A stretch of DNA of 6,810 nt from Euryarchaeota archaeon UBA33 (GCA_002506745.1 DAYE01000040.1:1-6810), one strand, 5' to 3'; positions 1 through 5,487 are shown, numbered from the stretch's first letter. The notes: a model not told the origin generated them from the sequence alone. Made by a program: numbers and translations.

Positions 1-41
1 ATAATTTGTATTATTGCTCAATAGAATGATAATGAAATCGC

Positions 42-259
42 CTAGTGATAGGGACACGGGGTGACCTTAGGGCGTGTTTTCTGTCTTTCAATGTAGCGTC
101 TCTGACGTTCCCGGTCGCACTTCATGCAGGAGCTCTCATGATTCATGCGTTCAGTGATTTCGACATCTTGAATCTATACGGCCCCATCGGCCAAGGGGCG
201 GATCGGAACGAATGATCAGCTACCTGGTCCTTTTCAGATTCCTTACCCGAGGTGGCCAA
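42..259 (-). pseudogene. small Cys-rich protein gene with one frame break
   Basis: I do not recognise a family. On the minus strand a frame runs from about 259 to the A-run near 162-164. If one A is added there, it continues without a stop to TAG at 42-44, giving about 72 residues. The C-terminal part is the best supported: an ATG at 146 gives 34 residues with a CMKC pair, a long Arg/Lys-rich helix-like stretch and a final CPYH, so four possible metal ligands (C-x2-C and C-x2-H). The N-terminal half is charged, then rich in Pro and aromatics. The start is uncertain: TTG at 259 has no ribosome binding site, though a TATA-like GTATATTAAA sits about 25 bases upstream. The gene is divergent from the toxin-antitoxin operon. 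It may be a broken gene, an assembly error, or only the intact 42-146 ORF may be real. Confidence 0.4.
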
Positions 260-288
260 AATGAACAAACAAAACTTTAATATACAAT

Positions 289-324
289 AACAACATAATG
301 TATATTAACAACATGTTGTATAAA
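289..324 (+). promoter_or_regulatory. tandem operator-like repeats before toxin-antitoxin operon
   Basis: Two adjacent 18-base units, 289-306 and 307-324, share AACAACAT then TGTATA in the same register. The second contains the perfect palindrome ACAACATGTTGT (308-319); the first contains ACATAATGT, palindromic around its centre. The repeats abut and overlap the TATA-like box. RHH antitoxins of VapBC systems usually repress their own operon by binding such dyads, so I infer an autoregulatory operator. It could also affect the divergent minus-strand gene. Confidence 0.6.
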
Positions 325-327
325 TAA
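316..327 (+). promoter_or_regulatory. TATA box of toxin-antitoxin operon
   Basis: TTGTATAAATAA contains an archaeal TATA-box-like TATAAATA about 30 bases before the ATG at 356. That spacing would place the transcript start only a few bases before the GGAG ribosome binding site at 344-347. The box overlaps the second operator repeat, fitting repression by steric block. Confidence 0.55.
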
Positions 328-355
328 ATTTGATAGAACGTTTGGAGAAGAAACC

Positions 356-511
356 ATGCCGACCTTGACCGTATCAATCCCGCAAGAACTGAAGAAAAGA
401 ATGGATCAATATCCTGAAATAAACTGGCCGGAAGTGTTAAAGACACGACTGAAAAAACGCGCAGAGGCACTCCTTGCCTTTGAACAAAAAAGACGGAGAG
501 GTGAAGCGTAA
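356..511 (+). CDS. short RHH antitoxin-like protein (VapB-type)
   Basis: This gene encodes 51 residues. The N-terminus PTLTVSIPQELKKRMDQYP followed by INWPEVLK has the pattern of archaeal ribbon-helix-helix antitoxins: a short beta strand, a first helix, then an INWxE turn leading into the second helix. The tail is very basic (QKRRRGEA) and short, so the usual C-terminal toxin-binding extension is mostly missing. A GGAG motif lies 8 bases before the ATG. The stop is two bases from the next start, so it is the first gene of a three-gene operon. It resembles the next gene over the RHH part and looks like a diverged duplicate. It may be a DNA-binding partner, a second antitoxin, or a remnant whose toxin was lost. 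Confidence 0.7.
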   Translation: MPTLTVSIPQELKKRMDQYPEINWPEVLKTRLKKRAEALLAFEQKRRRGEA

Positions 512-513
512 CA

Positions 514-756
514 ATGGTGAGTTTGACCCTAAAAATCACAAACGAATTTAAAGCCATGATCGATAAATTAACATGGATAAACTGGTCGGAACTCGCACGA
601 GATGAAGTCCTGAAAAAATTAGAAGAAGAACACTCTGTAGAAGCATTGAAAAAAATCATCGCTCAATCCAGAATGACTGAAGAAGATGCTGAAAAACTCT
701 CAGAAAACGTAAAACAATCAATGCACCAAAGCCTGAAACATAAAGGATTGATATAG
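514..756 (+). CDS. RHH antitoxin of PIN toxin pair (VapB-type)
   Basis: This 80-residue protein begins with a beta strand (VSLTLKIT), then helix NEFKAMIDKL, the INWSELARDEV segment typical of archaeal RHH antitoxins, and a long charged helical tail (residues about 36-80). In this family the N-terminus dimerises and binds the operator, and the tail wraps the PIN toxin to block its active site. The stop codon is one base from the GTG of the toxin gene, so the two are translationally coupled in antitoxin-first order. The assignment is firm at class level; the exact VapB subfamily is not determined. A mostly complete but different frame runs antisense here and is a shadow. Confidence 0.8.
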   Translation: MVSLTLKITNEFKAMIDKLTWINWSELARDEVLKKLEEEHSVEALKKIIAQSRMTEEDAEKLSENVKQSMHQSLKHKGLI

Positions 757-757
757 C

Positions 758-1174
758 GTGGATGTCGTTCTTGACTCCAATGTACTGTTCAGAATACTCA
801 TATCCCAGGGAGACATCATTGATCTTCTGTTTCATCCACAATTAATCATTTATGCGCCCAAACGGTTGCAAGAAGAATTTCTAAACAACAGACAAGAAAT
901 ACTCTCAAAATCCCATATCTCTCAACGAGAATTTAACACATTATGTGCCGTACTATTCTCACGTATCATTTTTGTTCCATTGGAAGAATACACACAATTT
1001 TTACCACAAGCAAAAACGATCCTGCAAGCTCATGAAAAGGATGAAGATTTCGTCGCACTGACACTCTTGAAACACTGTAAGATATGGAGCTATGAAACCC
1101 GACTACTCGATCTTGGATTTGGCATCTTAACAAAACAAATATCCAATGACCTTCTTATGGAACACATAGGATGA
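758..1174 (+). CDS. PIN-domain ribonuclease toxin (VapC-type)
   Basis: This gene encodes 138 residues with a GTG start one base after the antitoxin stop. The fold is PIN-like: DVVLDSNVLF at the start carries the first Asp (D6); APKRLQEEF supplies the second acidic residue (E39 or E40); KDEDFVALTL supplies D97; and IWSYETRLLDLG holds the final acidic position, E113 or D118, where many PIN proteins have S-x-D. PIN toxins of VapBC pairs cut RNA with metal bound by these acids, and the target is often tRNA or rRNA; the target here cannot be read from sequence. The length is normal. A T6 run follows at 1188-1193. Confidence in toxin class is high because of both the motifs and the partner gene. 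Confidence 0.85.
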   Translation: MDVVLDSNVLFRILISQGDIIDLLFHPQLIIYAPKRLQEEFLNNRQEILSKSHISQREFNTLCAVLFSRIIFVPLEEYTQFLPQAKTILQAHEKDEDFVALTLLKHCKIWSYETRLLDLGFGILTKQISNDLLMEHIG

Positions 1175-1187
1175 TTCATCAAAGTGA

Positions 1188-1193
1188 TTTTTT
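1188..1193 (+). terminator. oligo-T terminator of toxin-antitoxin operon
   Basis: A T6 run starts 14 bases after the toxin stop in the short gap between this operon and the convergent helicase gene. Archaeal RNA polymerase terminates at such oligo-T tracts. There is no clear hairpin. Confidence 0.4.
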
Positions 1194-1232
1194 ATTTCTC
1201 CCTCATTTCCCAGAACAAACCAAGAACAACGA

Positions 1233-2780
1233 CTATCCCATCTCCCGAACAAGATGCTGCATCTTCTGCTCCCTTCGCTTCTCCACGTAGAAGTACGCCT
1301 CATCGCGCGTCCCCTCAGTAATCAGGATCGTGACGTTCCCGATGTGACTGCGCCCGGTCCGCCCCTTCCGCTGGATTCCGCGTATCTCAGACGGGATCGG
1401 CTCATAGAACACCACCCGGTTCACATTCGGGATATCGATCCCCTCCTCGGCAATCGACGTCGCGACAAGCACGTTAATCTCACGTTTCCGGAACATCTCA
1501 ATGATCTGCTGTTGTTCCTTCTGCGACATCCCCTTCGCGGTTCCCTGTGTCGCCTGCCCGATGAACCGATGACATCGCACATAGGGAAGACGCTTCACTA
1601 CAGCCTCGATAGACTCAATCGTATCCCGATATTGGGTGAAGACAAGGACAAGAGAATCCGGTTCTAGCTCGAACTGACTCTTGATGATCTGATACAGCGC
1701 AGCTAACTTCGGATGAGATAACATCCGATTGCTTTGCGCAAGCGCCACTGCTTGCTTAAGGAGCGGATGGCTCACAAACATCTGTTCCGACCGGGATCGT
1801 TTTGGTTTCTCCATATATTTCTCAACATATCTTAAGAAGGACGCAGCACCCTGCGTCTCCACAAGCTCAAGGCAATGGGAGGCATGCAGCAGCACCGCAT
1901 GGCTGTTGTAGAGTGCAAAGACGAATGGCTTGTTCCGGAATCGTTTCTGGATCGTCACCCGCGCACCAAGAATGTCCTTCTTAGAGAGGTACTCTGGTTT
2001 TTTGTAGGTAAGAATCCCGAATTTATTGAGCTTCCCGAGCGTCTCCAGATACAATTCGTGCAATGGCTTCTGGATCGCCCGTAACCCAGGGTCCAGCGGC
2101 ACCGTGATCCACTCGAGATGCACTTCCTTGACATGGTCTCTGACATCGAGATCATCCCGGATCCTACTCTCGACATGGGTGATCTTCAGGTTCTCAAGGA
2201 TGTTGTTGATCTTCTTTTTCTTTGACCCCGGGGATGCAGTGAGCCCCAGGATCCGGCACTGACACCGTTTTGCGATAGAAACATACGCATACCGTTCTAC
2301 TGCACGGTGCATCTCATCAAACACGACAAGCCCGAAATCCTGCAACGTGTACCGCTCGAATCTAAGGTCATGTTCGATGGTTTGTGGTGTCGCAACAACA
2401 ATCGTTGCTGTGCTGAAGAGATCCCTGCGTTTCTTCACCGAGATGCCACCCGTCAGCATCTGGACCGCTGATTTTTCAACAGCAAGGAACTTTGCACAGC
2501 TCTCATAATGCTGCTGCACCAACGGTTTCGTTGGCGCAAGAAACAGGATTTTTTTAGGGAGGATTTCTGCCATGACGAGAAACGCGATAATGGTCTTCCC
2601 TAGACCCGTTGGAAGGACCACGGCGGTGTTCTCAAGAACCGCGTTCTTCGCGATATCAATCTGGTATTGCTTCACCACAATCGTTCCAGGTTTGATATAT
2701 CGATGATCGATGTAGCCTCCCCCTCCAGGAGAGCGAACACTATCTTGGGGAAGAAAAGAGGAGAGCTTGGTTTGCACCAT
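1233..2780 (-). CDS. hef: Hef/FANCM-type SF2 DNA helicase, no nuclease domain
   Basis: This is a DEAH-like SF2 helicase of about 515 residues. Numbering from a TTG start at 2786, it has Walker A PTGLGKT (59-65), motif Ia APTKPLV (84-90), Walker B DEMH (157-160), motif III TAS (183-185), an intervening insert (about 230-340) as in Hef and FANCM/Mph1, motif IV VFTQYRDT (382-389), motif V ATSIAEEGIDIP (442-453) and motif VI RKGRTGR (473-479). Hef acts on stalled forks and branched DNA. The protein stops about 40 residues after motif VI, so the XPF-like nuclease and HhH domains of long Hef proteins (about 750 residues) are absent. I prefer the ATG at 2780 over the in-frame TTG at 2786, which overlaps the upstream stop. 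The preceding zinc-ribbon gene ends 2 bases upstream, so the two are coupled. Its G+C is visibly higher than its surroundings. Confidence 0.9.
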   Translation of the reverse strand: MVQTKLSSFLPQDSVRSPGGGGYIDHRYIKPGTIVVKQYQIDIAKNAVLENTAVVLPTGLGKTIIAFLVMAEILPKKILFLAPTKPLVQQHYESCAKFLAVEKSAVQMLTGGISVKKRRDLFSTATIVVATPQTIEHDLRFERYTLQDFGLVVFDEMHRAVERYAYVSIAKRCQCRILGLTASPGSKKKKINNILENLKITHVESRIRDDLDVRDHVKEVHLEWITVPLDPGLRAIQKPLHELYLETLGKLNKFGILTYKKPEYLSKKDILGARVTIQKRFRNKPFVFALYNSHAVLLHASHCLELVETQGAASFLRYVEKYMEKPKRSRSEQMFVSHPLLKQAVALAQSNRMLSHPKLAALYQIIKSQFELEPDSLVLVFTQYRDTIESIEAVVKRLPYVRCHRFIGQATQGTAKGMSQKEQQQIIEMFRKREINVLVATSIAEEGIDIPNVNRVVFYEPIPSEIRGIQRKGRTGRSHIGNVTILITEGTRDEAYFYVEKRREQKMQHLVREMG

Positions 2781-2782
2781 AC

Positions 2783-3547
2783 TCAATAATCCCAGAAGAT
2801 CTCCTCACAACCACATCGTGGGCATTGCGAAGCAGTCAGGAATTCCTGGTCTCCTCCGCTCCACCCACCATGATGTGAGACGCCGAATTGTTCCTTCATT
2901 ATCCGATTTGTCTCCTGTTCGATGAGCCTGTTCTCAGGCGAGACGTTGATGGAAAAAATACGAGCTTTCATCCCGTCCTTGTTGTGGCAACGAAGACAGG
3001 CGTATGGTCTGAAGTCTTTGATTTCATCGGGTAAAAGCTCTATTTCTTCTGCGGTGAGCTCTTTAATTTCTATCGGTGGGATGAGGTGCTGGTTCGTTAA
3101 TTCAATGTTGTTATTACAAAGCCAGTTGATCATCTCATTTCGCAAGACAGCAGATCGATAGGTCAACCATTGTTCTTTCAAATATGGTTGTGATTCCAGC
3201 AGCTGATAAAAATGTTTAACTCCGTTTTTTCTGTGTACTGTTTTATAGAGGGTATCTACTAGGGTTACATCCCGTGGTTCGTAGATGAATCCTTCGATGA
3301 GGAGTTCTTCATCGTTAATATCGCGCGATGGGATCTTCAGGTATCGTTTATCCTTACTCATCTGACTCAACTTCGTTCTTGCATTTGAATCTTTTAGTTC
3401 ATCAATGCAGATGATTTTACTAGAGTTAAAATCAATGAAAAAATGCGTTGAATTCGTTGATTGTTCAAATACCGTAGATAGATCATTGAAATTGATAGAT
3501 ATTGGTGATGGTATGTTTTTTTCTTGATTCATTTTCTTTTCCTTCAT
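2783..3547 (-). CDS. UPF0158-like protein fused to C-terminal zinc ribbon
   Basis: This gene encodes 254 residues. The region from about residue 22 to 150 follows the UPF0158 pattern: a segment that introduces a stretch of residues like FFIDFNSSKIICID, RYLKIPS (68-74), LIEGFIYE (83-90), a NGVKHFYQLL segment (108-117) where bacterial members have GRGAFRRFK, then a WL...NEMINWL helix. After a linker comes a Cys module: C184-x2-C187 and C242-x2-C245 with C247 nearby, separated by a 54-residue insert containing HHGGWSGGDQ. It looks like a split zinc ribbon. The function of UPF0158 is unknown. The gene ends just before the helicase start, hinting at a shared nucleic-acid role. A GAGATGATG ribosome-binding-like motif lies just before the ATG. 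Confidence 0.65.
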   Translation of the reverse strand: MKEKKMNQEKNIPSPISINFNDLSTVFEQSTNSTHFFIDFNSSKIICIDELKDSNARTKLSQMSKDKRYLKIPSRDINDEELLIEGFIYEPRDVTLVDTLYKTVHRKNGVKHFYQLLESQPYLKEQWLTYRSAVLRNEMINWLCNNNIELTNQHLIPPIEIKELTAEEIELLPDEIKDFRPYACLRCHNKDGMKARIFSINVSPENRLIEQETNRIMKEQFGVSHHGGWSGGDQEFLTASQCPRCGCEEIFWDY

Positions 3548-3550
3548 ACG

Positions 3551-3587
3551 TCATCATCTCGTTTTTTTTTTTTTTTTATATAATAAA
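3551..3587 (-). promoter_or_regulatory. promoter of UPF0158-helicase pair with A16 tract
   Basis: On the minus strand TTTATTATATAAA (3575-3587) is a good archaeal TATA box centred about 33 bases before the ATG at 3547. A run of 16 A (T on plus, 3562-3577) lies directly between TATA box and leader, followed by GAGATGATG, a likely ribosome binding site. A run of this length is prone to length change, which would alter TATA-to-start spacing. Confidence 0.55.
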
Positions 3588-3766
3588 CTATTGAACATCA
3601 ACATACGGCATTCCTTTACAGTGACTAATCATAATTCCTATCTTTTTTAGATGAGATTTGAGCGTCGATGACGTTTTGAAGATGGATTCATGGTTTATGA
3701 TGATGTTTCGTACATAGTCATTTTACCTTCCCGTTTGATCCTACGATGTTTCCTTATTCTTGCCAC
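3588..3766 (-). pseudogene. basic small protein gene with one frame break
   Basis: I do not recognise a family. From a GTG at 3766 a frame reads MARIRKHRRIKREGK, then breaks in the A4 run near 3717-3720. Adding one A joins it to a long open frame beginning NDYVRNIIINHES and ending KGMPYVDVQ before TAG at 3588, for 59 residues in total. The first 15 residues are highly basic; the rest looks like a helix-turn-helix-sized globular domain, rich in I, H and S. It is the last member of the small-gene run and ends just before the TATA box of the next unit. The start is uncertain because there is no strong ribosome binding site. The raw sequence supports two separate short frames; the single-gene reading is my inference. 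Confidence 0.4.
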
Positions 3767-3818
3767 GTTTTGAAGAGCTGTTTTTCAACTCCGCCCCTGT
3801 AAATCTATCACGAGCTGT

Positions 3819-4081
3819 TTATTCATGTTTTTCTTTCTTTCCGCCTCCGTCTCTATATCTCCAACCATACCCCGGGTATCTCATCGCATCGAAACTTTTT
3901 ACAAATTCATCAAATGATAGTGAGTCACGGAAACAGATCGTCCTGGTTACTTCCCCTGTCTTTTCATTGAATAACTCAATCACTTTTTTATGCTTTCCTC
4001 CGACCCGGCCCATGTTCCTCCGCTACCAACCATTTCATCACCGCTTTTCCAACCGTCAAGAGAGGTGTACTTATTTTTCAT
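3819..4081 (-). CDS. unrecognised small protein, frame interrupted at A6 run
   Basis: The raw sequence gives a 33-residue frame from ATG 4081 to TGA 3980 and a 64-residue frame from ATG 4013 to TAA 3819. One extra A in the A6 run near 3984-3989 fuses them into an 87-residue protein: MKNKYTSLDGWKSGDEMVGS, Gly/Ser-rich linker, then SIKKVIELFNEKTGEVTRT and the aromatic tail MRYPGYGWRYRDGGGKKEK. The segment FNEKTGEVTRTICFRDSLS reads like a beta hairpin. No family is recognised. Its ATG overlaps the preceding gene's end. If no base is missing, the 64-residue protein (3819-4013) stands alone, with GGAGG three bases before its ATG. I favour the fused reading because both parts read as ordinary protein with no other stops. 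Confidence 0.55.
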
Positions 4082-4169
4082 CTTTTTTCGGCTTTTCCTC
4101 ACTGTTCTTCGGCTGCAGCTCGTTGATATTTTTCCATGCCTTTTTGACACGTTGTCCAAAAGTTGTCAT
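4071..4169 (-). CDS. 32-residue basic/acidic small protein
   Basis: The protein begins MTTFGQRVKKAWKNINELQP and ends in a highly charged tail (SEEKPKKDEK). The N-terminus is an amphipathic helix with aromatic F4 and W12 on one side and basic residues on the other; such a start is common in small phage or plasmid proteins, but I cannot name a family. It has one of the strongest ribosome binding sites in the block: GGGGGTGAGGAG directly before the ATG. Its stop overlaps the next gene's start region (ATG 4081 lies inside its last codons), so translation is probably coupled. Confidence 0.6.
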   Translation of the reverse strand: MTTFGQRVKKAWKNINELQPKNSEEKPKKDEK

Positions 4170-4173
4170 CTCC

Positions 4174-4322
4174 TCACCCCCTCACGTACAATTCCGTAAA
4201 CATCCATCGCTTTATAGTACTTAGTGGACAAGCATTGACACGGGTTTTAGCCGGATCACTTTTTTTCCCATACAAATCAGAACGCGCATGCGGTCATTGC
4301 CCGCCCCGACCACCCGCCTCAT
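4174..4322 (-). pseudogene. unrecognised small protein, frame break at A7 run
   Basis: It starts one base after the stop of the nuclease-like gene (ATG 4322). The raw frame is 33 residues, ending at 4221 (MRRVVGAGNDRMRVLICMGK to LKPVSMLVH). Adding one A to the A7 run near 4259-4265 gives a 49-residue frame whose second half, SDPAKTRVNACPLSTIKRWM then FTELYVRG, looks more like folded protein and ends at TGA 4174, exactly inside the ribosome binding site of the next gene. That neat junction favours the longer reading. C17 and C32 are the only cysteines. A TATA-like CTATAAAG near 4210-4217 offers a second promoter for downstream genes. Function unknown. Confidence 0.4.
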
Positions 4323-4323
4323 C

Positions 4324-4764
4324 TTATTTTGTGTCTCTCCGTATCAATTTTATTCTTTGTTGAGCCGCATACCTGTTATCCTTGATTGTTGATAGCTGTA
4401 CGAATAAATATCCAAACGCTTCTTCATCTGTTTTCCCTACCAACACCACGATCAGGTCATCATATTCTGATTTATAACCGACCAATTGTCCTATAAGTCC
4501 ATCGACATCTGATTTCCCTGTTAGATCCATCTTCATCTTGATGCCCACAGCTCTCGGCCCTACCGTAATATCACACAACCCCGCACCCTCTTGCTTACGT
4601 ACACTCAGCTTCTCTCGAGGCATATAGGTATAAGGAGCCGCCGAATTCAACTCTTTTTTAAGGTATTTGAGCAAGTCATCCCTGTATTTCAGCTCGTCTG
4701 AATAGCGTTGAGCTGGCCGCCATTTATTGATAGCGCTAACGGTATCATCATACGTATTTAACAT
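4324..4764 (-). CDS. PD-(D/E)XK-like nuclease-fold protein with altered active site
   Basis: I chose ATG 4764 (146 residues) because AAGGGTGA lies 5 bases before it; an in-frame GTG at 4773 would sit on that site. The layout is that of small restriction-endonuclease-like proteins: helix YRDDLLKYLKKEL (27-39), LCDITVG with Asp at 65, strand AVGIKMKMDL (72-81), then DGLIGQLVGYKSEYDD (88-103) and the strand LIVVLVG. The G-Q-x-x-x-Y element after the active strand is typical of archaeal and bacterial members. Where the fold normally has E-x-K, this protein has K76-M-K78, so the metal-binding Glu is missing; Glu elsewhere may substitute, or it is inactive. It is the largest gene of the small-gene block. 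Confidence is moderate on the fold, low on activity. Confidence 0.6.
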   Translation of the reverse strand: MLNTYDDTVSAINKWRPAQRYSDELKYRDDLLKYLKKELNSAAPYTYMPREKLSVRKQEGAGLCDITVGPRAVGIKMKMDLTGKSDVDGLIGQLVGYKSEYDDLIVVLVGKTDEEAFGYLFVQLSTIKDNRYAAQQRIKLIRRDTK

Positions 4765-4769
4765 ACAAT

Positions 4770-4870
4770 TCACCCTTCACGCTTCTTCCTATCACGAGTG
4801 ACTTCCAACAACTCACCAACGTCCTCCTTGTATGACCTCTTACTTTTTTAGTTCCTTTCCCTGGCATCAT
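4770..4870 (-). pseudogene. charged small protein gene, frame break at A6 run
   Basis: ATG 4870 overlaps the stop of the 29-residue gene (ATGA). The frame reads MMPGKGTKK and, as given, continues for 40 residues into the nuclease-like gene (stop at 4748). Adding one A to the A6 run near 4843-4848 gives instead SKRSYKEDVGELLEVTRDRK then KREG and TGA at 4770, 33 residues in all, stopping just before the ATG at 4764. The second reading fits the operon better and is strongly charged and helical. Unrecognised function. Either frame could be real. Confidence 0.4.
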
Positions 4871-4956
4871 TCCGCCGTATCCTTTTTCTTTTGCTTTCGT
4901 GGCTCATAGGATAGTTCGGTTAATGCCCCGATCGCTTCCCCTTCTTCCTCATCCAT
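4867..4956 (-). CDS. 29-residue acidic-to-basic small protein
   Basis: MDEEEGEAIGALTELSYEPR is followed by KQKKKDTAE. The ATG at 4956 is preceded by GAGGATGAG with a spacing of 5. It overlaps the previous gene's end by 37 bases in a different frame and its TGA overlaps the next ATG, so it sits inside a translationally coupled series. The central IGALTEL-x-YEP segment resembles IGELTEM-x-HYRP in the first gene of the block, suggesting a duplicated peptide. The function is unknown; such a short protein could be a regulator or inhibitor. Confidence 0.5.
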   Translation of the reverse strand: MDEEEGEAIGALTELSYEPRKQKKKDTAE

Positions 4957-5075
4957 TGTTTCTCATCCTCGATACATACATCAGGTTCTTTAAGGATAAA
5001 TATTTCTCCATTCAGTCTTATTTCTATGGGAGATCCGTCGTTTCTCTTTTTCAATACTTCAATGTTTACCTTCAT
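4920..5075 (-). CDS. 51-residue unrecognised protein
   Basis: MKVNIEVLKKRNDGSPIEIR leads into LNGEIFILKEPD, which reads as a small beta sheet (VNIEVL, IEIRL, EIFIL), then a charged C-terminal tail MRKKGKRSGH. CGGTGA lies 5 bases before the ATG at 5075. Its start overlaps the previous stop (ATGA) and its last 37 bases overlap the next gene in another frame. The frame is intact in the raw sequence. No family recognised; a small nucleic-acid-binding or structural protein is possible but not shown. Confidence 0.55.
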   Translation of the reverse strand: MKVNIEVLKKRNDGSPIEIRLNGEIFILKEPDVCIEDEKQWMRKKGKRSGH

Positions 5076-5231
5076 GGTTTCACCGTATCCTTATTTGGCC
5101 GATAGTGAGCCATCTCGGTAAGCTCTCCGATCTTCTCATCTTCCTTCGATTCCTTTTCTGCAGTATCTCATTCGTTTTTTATCAATATGCCCAAATGCTT
5201 TAAAAAACATATCCATAGAAACAGGTTTCAA
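5072..5231 (-). pseudogene. first gene of small-gene block, two frame breaks
   Basis: A GGGAGGT ribosome binding site (5241-5247) lies 9 bases before an in-frame TTG at 5231; an ATG at 5216 follows in the same frame. The raw frame ends early at TGA after about 31 codons. Adding one A to the A6 run near 5179-5184 and one to the A4 run near 5156-5159 gives a continuous 53-residue protein beginning MKPVSMDMFFKAFGHIDKK and ending HYRPNKDTVKP, with its stop overlapping the next ATG. The segment IGELTEMAHYRPNKDT resembles IGALTELSYEP of the 29-residue gene. The C-terminal 31 codons (5072-5167) are open without any change. Unrecognised; the two-correction reading is an inference. Confidence 0.35.
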
Positions 5232-5234
5232 TTG

Positions 5235-5246
5235 CTGATAACCTCC
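5235..5246. repeat. 12-base repeat CTGATAACCTCC, copy 1
   Basis: Identical to 5494-5505. In the plus direction it sits upstream of the first zinc-ribbon gene. In the minus direction it reads GGAGGTTATCAG and supplies the ribosome binding site of the minus-strand gene at 5231, so it may serve both strands. Confidence 0.6.
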
Positions 5247-5309
5247 CAAAAATGTTAATAATTGGATAGAGATTCAAATAAAGAAAAAAAAGGAGTGAAA
5301 CGGAAAATT

Positions 5310-5468
5310 ATGGAATTTAAGTGTAAATCTTGCCAGAGTCGATTTTCAGAATGGGGGGATAAAAAAGGAAAATTTGGTGGTAGTATAAATTGTTGTCCTA
5401 ACTGTGGAGAAACAGATTGTATATATAGATGGGATGAAGAAAAAAAAGAATGGAAAAAAATAAAATAA
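5310..5468 (+). CDS. small zinc-ribbon protein, copy 1
   Basis: This encodes 52 residues from ATG 5310, preceded by GGAGTGA about 11 bases upstream; a longer in-frame TTG at 5262 has no support. MEFKCKSCQSRFSEW has C5-x2-C8, and NCCPNCGETDC has C29-x2-C32 with extra C28 and C37, so a rubredoxin-like zinc ribbon. The tail is charged (DEEKKEWKKIK). Zinc ribbons of this size occur as nucleic-acid or protein adaptors; the role here is unknown. It shares 12-base flanks with the next gene, and both are very AT-rich, unlike the helicase region. An alternative hydrophobic minus-strand frame over its 3' end is weaker. Confidence 0.7.
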   Translation: MEFKCKSCQSRFSEWGDKKGKFGGSINCCPNCGETDCIYRWDEEKKEWKKIK

Positions 5469-5487
5469 TCACTTGTTTTTTATTTTT
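5464..5487 (+). terminator. stop-codon repeat plus oligo-T, after zinc ribbon copy 1
   Basis: AATAATCACTTG (5464-5475) overlaps the TAA stop and is followed by T6, one A and T5. The same 12 bases and a T9 run follow the second zinc-ribbon gene, so this looks like a duplicated archaeal oligo-T terminator. Confidence 0.5.

Noticed and set aside
168..185. Pyrrolysine-type readthrough of an in-frame TAG in the minus-strand gene
   Set aside because: The same frame has an earlier TGA and ends in TAG; a single homopolymer correction explains the region better.
243..659. 138-residue minus-strand frame opposite the antitoxin genes
   Set aside because: Rich in F, L, S and antisense to two clear RHH genes; no motif and no ribosome binding site.
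1254..2262. Several 60-137 residue frames within the helicase region
   Set aside because: Arg/Pro/Ser-rich shadows of a helicase with all its motifs intact.
3760..4363. Plus-strand frames of 154, 69 and 66 residues
   Set aside because: Ser/Phe/Pro-rich antisense of the small minus-strand genes; no ribosome binding site or family.
4843..4848. Programmed -1 frameshifting at the A6 run
   Set aside because: The run is not in the X-XXY-YYZ phase for the upstream frame and I see no clear downstream stimulatory structure.
4899..5105. 68-residue plus-strand frame
   Set aside because: Antisense of the intact 51-residue and 29-residue genes, which have ribosome binding sites and coupled starts.
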